A stretch of DNA of 21,826 nucleotides from Mycocentrospora acerina (taxonomy: Eukaryota; Ascomycota; Dothideomycetes; Pleosporales). The DNA lies in the NCBI GenBank assembly GCA_022701365.1, contig JAKUHH010000222.1, forward strand, positions 1-21,826, in the 5' to 3' direction. Below are positions 21,236-21,826 of the stretch, one piece after another (position 1 is the first letter of the stretch; every line of letters starts with the position of its first letter). The notes under the pieces were generated by a model. It worked only from the letters and a program-made list of their open reading frames with translations. It made no database searches and was not told the DNA's origin. The position numbers and the translations under genes were made by a program.

Positions 21236-21266
21236 CACTACTACTCCTTTAGTAAACACACTATAA

Positions 21267-21545
21267 GTACACAAAAAAACACTTATTCTAGCACAGATAT
21301 TTTAGATGCTCCTATATTTAAAAAGAAAGGAGAAATTGTGTTTCTACAACACAATGTAGGCAAAAGACAAGAAACTTAACAATCTCTCTTAGAAATAGCG
21401 TTTGCTAGAAAAGCAGACCTAATTCTAGTGCAAGAACCTAGCGTGTAGCTAGATAGGCAGGATAAGTGGTTCTCACTACAACACCCTGCCTATACTCTAG
21501 TTTTAATAGAAACAACTAGAAGGCCTAGAACTGCTATCTGTAATG
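21267..21545 (+). pseudogene. Start of LINE ORF2, endonuclease domain, truncated
   Basis: Reading from 21334 gives IVFLQHNVGKRQET-stop-QSLLEIAFARKADLILVQEP, then after another TAG, DRQDKWFSLQHPAYTLVL. LQHNVG and LILVQEP are the first two motifs (metal-binding Asn and Glu) of the exonuclease-endonuclease-phosphatase domain of LINE ORF2. Similarity ends near 21540 after RPRTAI. At least two stops. Confidence 0.7.
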
Positions 21546-21591
21546 GTCAGGCGCCCTGCCCTTGCTATTGATACTACGCAATAACCCCACT
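21459..21591. repeat. 133-bp direct repeat, copy 1
   Basis: Identical to 21694-21826. It starts inside LINE ORF2 (AGGATAAGTGG) and ends in ATAACCCCACT. Confidence 0.9.
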
Positions 21592-21692
21592 TATACCAAA
21601 AGGTAAGCACAAGAATACTTAAGCAAGTATTCTATGTGTAGTATAATATATATAGTGCTAGATCTAGACTTTGCCGACTAGATGCTATAAGC

Positions 21693-21693
21693 N
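21693..21693. other. Single undetermined base (N), likely assembly join
   Basis: The only N in the window. The exact 133-bp duplicate starts at the next base. Confidence 0.8.
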
Positions 21694-21826
21694 AGGATAA
21701 GTGGTTCTCACTACAACACCCTGCCTATACTCTAGTTTTAATAGAAACAACTAGAAGGCCTAGAACTGCTATCTGTAATGGTCAGGCGCCCTGCCCTTGC
21801 TATTGATACTACGCAATAACCCCACT
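21694..21826. repeat. 133-bp direct repeat, copy 2
   Basis: Identical to 21459-21591 and running to the window end. A true recent duplication would have to begin exactly at the N; an unmerged contig overlap is simpler. Confidence 0.9.

Larger units (their letters stand above)
19557..21266 (+). pseudogene. LINE ORF1 (gag-like nucleic-acid-binding protein), multiple stops
   Basis: The frame is the same from about 19557 to the TAA at 21264-21266, broken by about 30 in-frame TAA/TAG. In order it has: a Ser-Pro-Arg low-complexity segment (about 19650-19720); an acidic patch YSDKEEIVESED; a Gln/Asn-rich, probably coiled region (about 19800-20430); a middle domain (about 20530-20860) with NLALLKTEIEIFNN and NKRYSSIVF; then zinc knuckles at 20892-20933 (C-x2-C-x4-H-x4-C), 20946-20993 and 21042-21086. 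The tail is low complexity (NANANAAARNSNSNSNS). The longest unbroken piece is 20304-20525. No ATG was identified. In LINEs this protein binds element RNA. Confidence 0.75.
19481..21545 (+). mobile_element. Tad-like LINE retrotransposon, 5' region with ORF1 and start of ORF2, RIP-affected
   Basis: ORF1 with zinc knuckles is followed by an ORF2 that starts with an endonuclease-like domain, the order of fungal Tad1-clade non-LTR elements. Stop codons TAG/TAA mostly replace Gln codons that follow a pyrimidine, so decay is of the same type as in the DNA transposons but weaker. The 5' boundary is approximate; the homology to ORF2 ends near 21540, so reverse transcriptase is absent from the window. 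Confidence 0.75.

Noticed and set aside
21089..21274. Minus-strand Leu/Ala-rich frame
   Set aside because: Antisense of the simple repeats in the LINE ORF1 tail.
1..21826. CRISPR arrays or bacterial-type operons
   Set aside because: No regularly spaced repeats of that kind; introns, RIP and fungal transposons show a eukaryotic fungal sequence.

Overview
The window looks like an AT-rich, repeat-dominated accessory compartment of a filamentous ascomycete (Pezizomycotina; a dothideomycete is my guess, not shown). The evidence is short GT..AG introns with CTNAC-type branch points, fungal gene families (dienelactone hydrolase with a secretion leader, DUF2235 alpha/beta hydrolase), Fot1/pogo and Tc1 DNA transposons, a Tad-like LINE, and massive C-to-T / G-to-A decay typical of repeat-induced point mutation (RIP).

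Layout. 1-977: end of a RIP-degraded Fot1-like transposon. 978-4384: a less mutated island with a three-exon secreted dienelactone-hydrolase-like gene (1585-2492) that lacks the family's Cys nucleophile and His, plus a coding-like stretch I cannot assign (2909-3325). 4385-10012: a block of RIP relics: an unidentified one (4385-5330), a complete Fot1-like element (5362-7231), a half element (7572-8144) and a further element (8145-10012) that appears inserted into it. 10809-14598: a nest in which a Tc1/mariner element (10839-12468) sits at the left TA of a second type of Fot1-like element (12471-14568), all inside a perfect 30-bp inverted repeat. 14599-19480: a second island with a three-exon gene for an MABP-like beta-prism protein carrying a 1-nt frameshift (14948-15567) and a DUF2235/Tle1-like hydrolase gene carrying a premature TAG and a suspect splice acceptor (16906-18904). 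About 19500-21545: a LINE with zinc-knuckle ORF1 and the start of ORF2. The window ends in an exact 133-bp duplication placed directly after a single N, which looks like an assembly join.

I see no intact new gene system. The strongest signal is a very strict trinucleotide context of the RIP-like decay: in 5401-6240 I find no TCA, CCA, TGA or TGG, while ACA, GCA, TGT and TGC remain common. Other points are a shared 17-bp-period double repeat inside the terminal inverted repeats of all Fot1-like copies, two TA-targeting transposons stacked at the centre of a palindrome, an apparently recombinant Fot1 copy, and the fact that all three recognisable host genes carry disabling-looking changes. All gene models and family calls are by eye; no alignment or database search was run.
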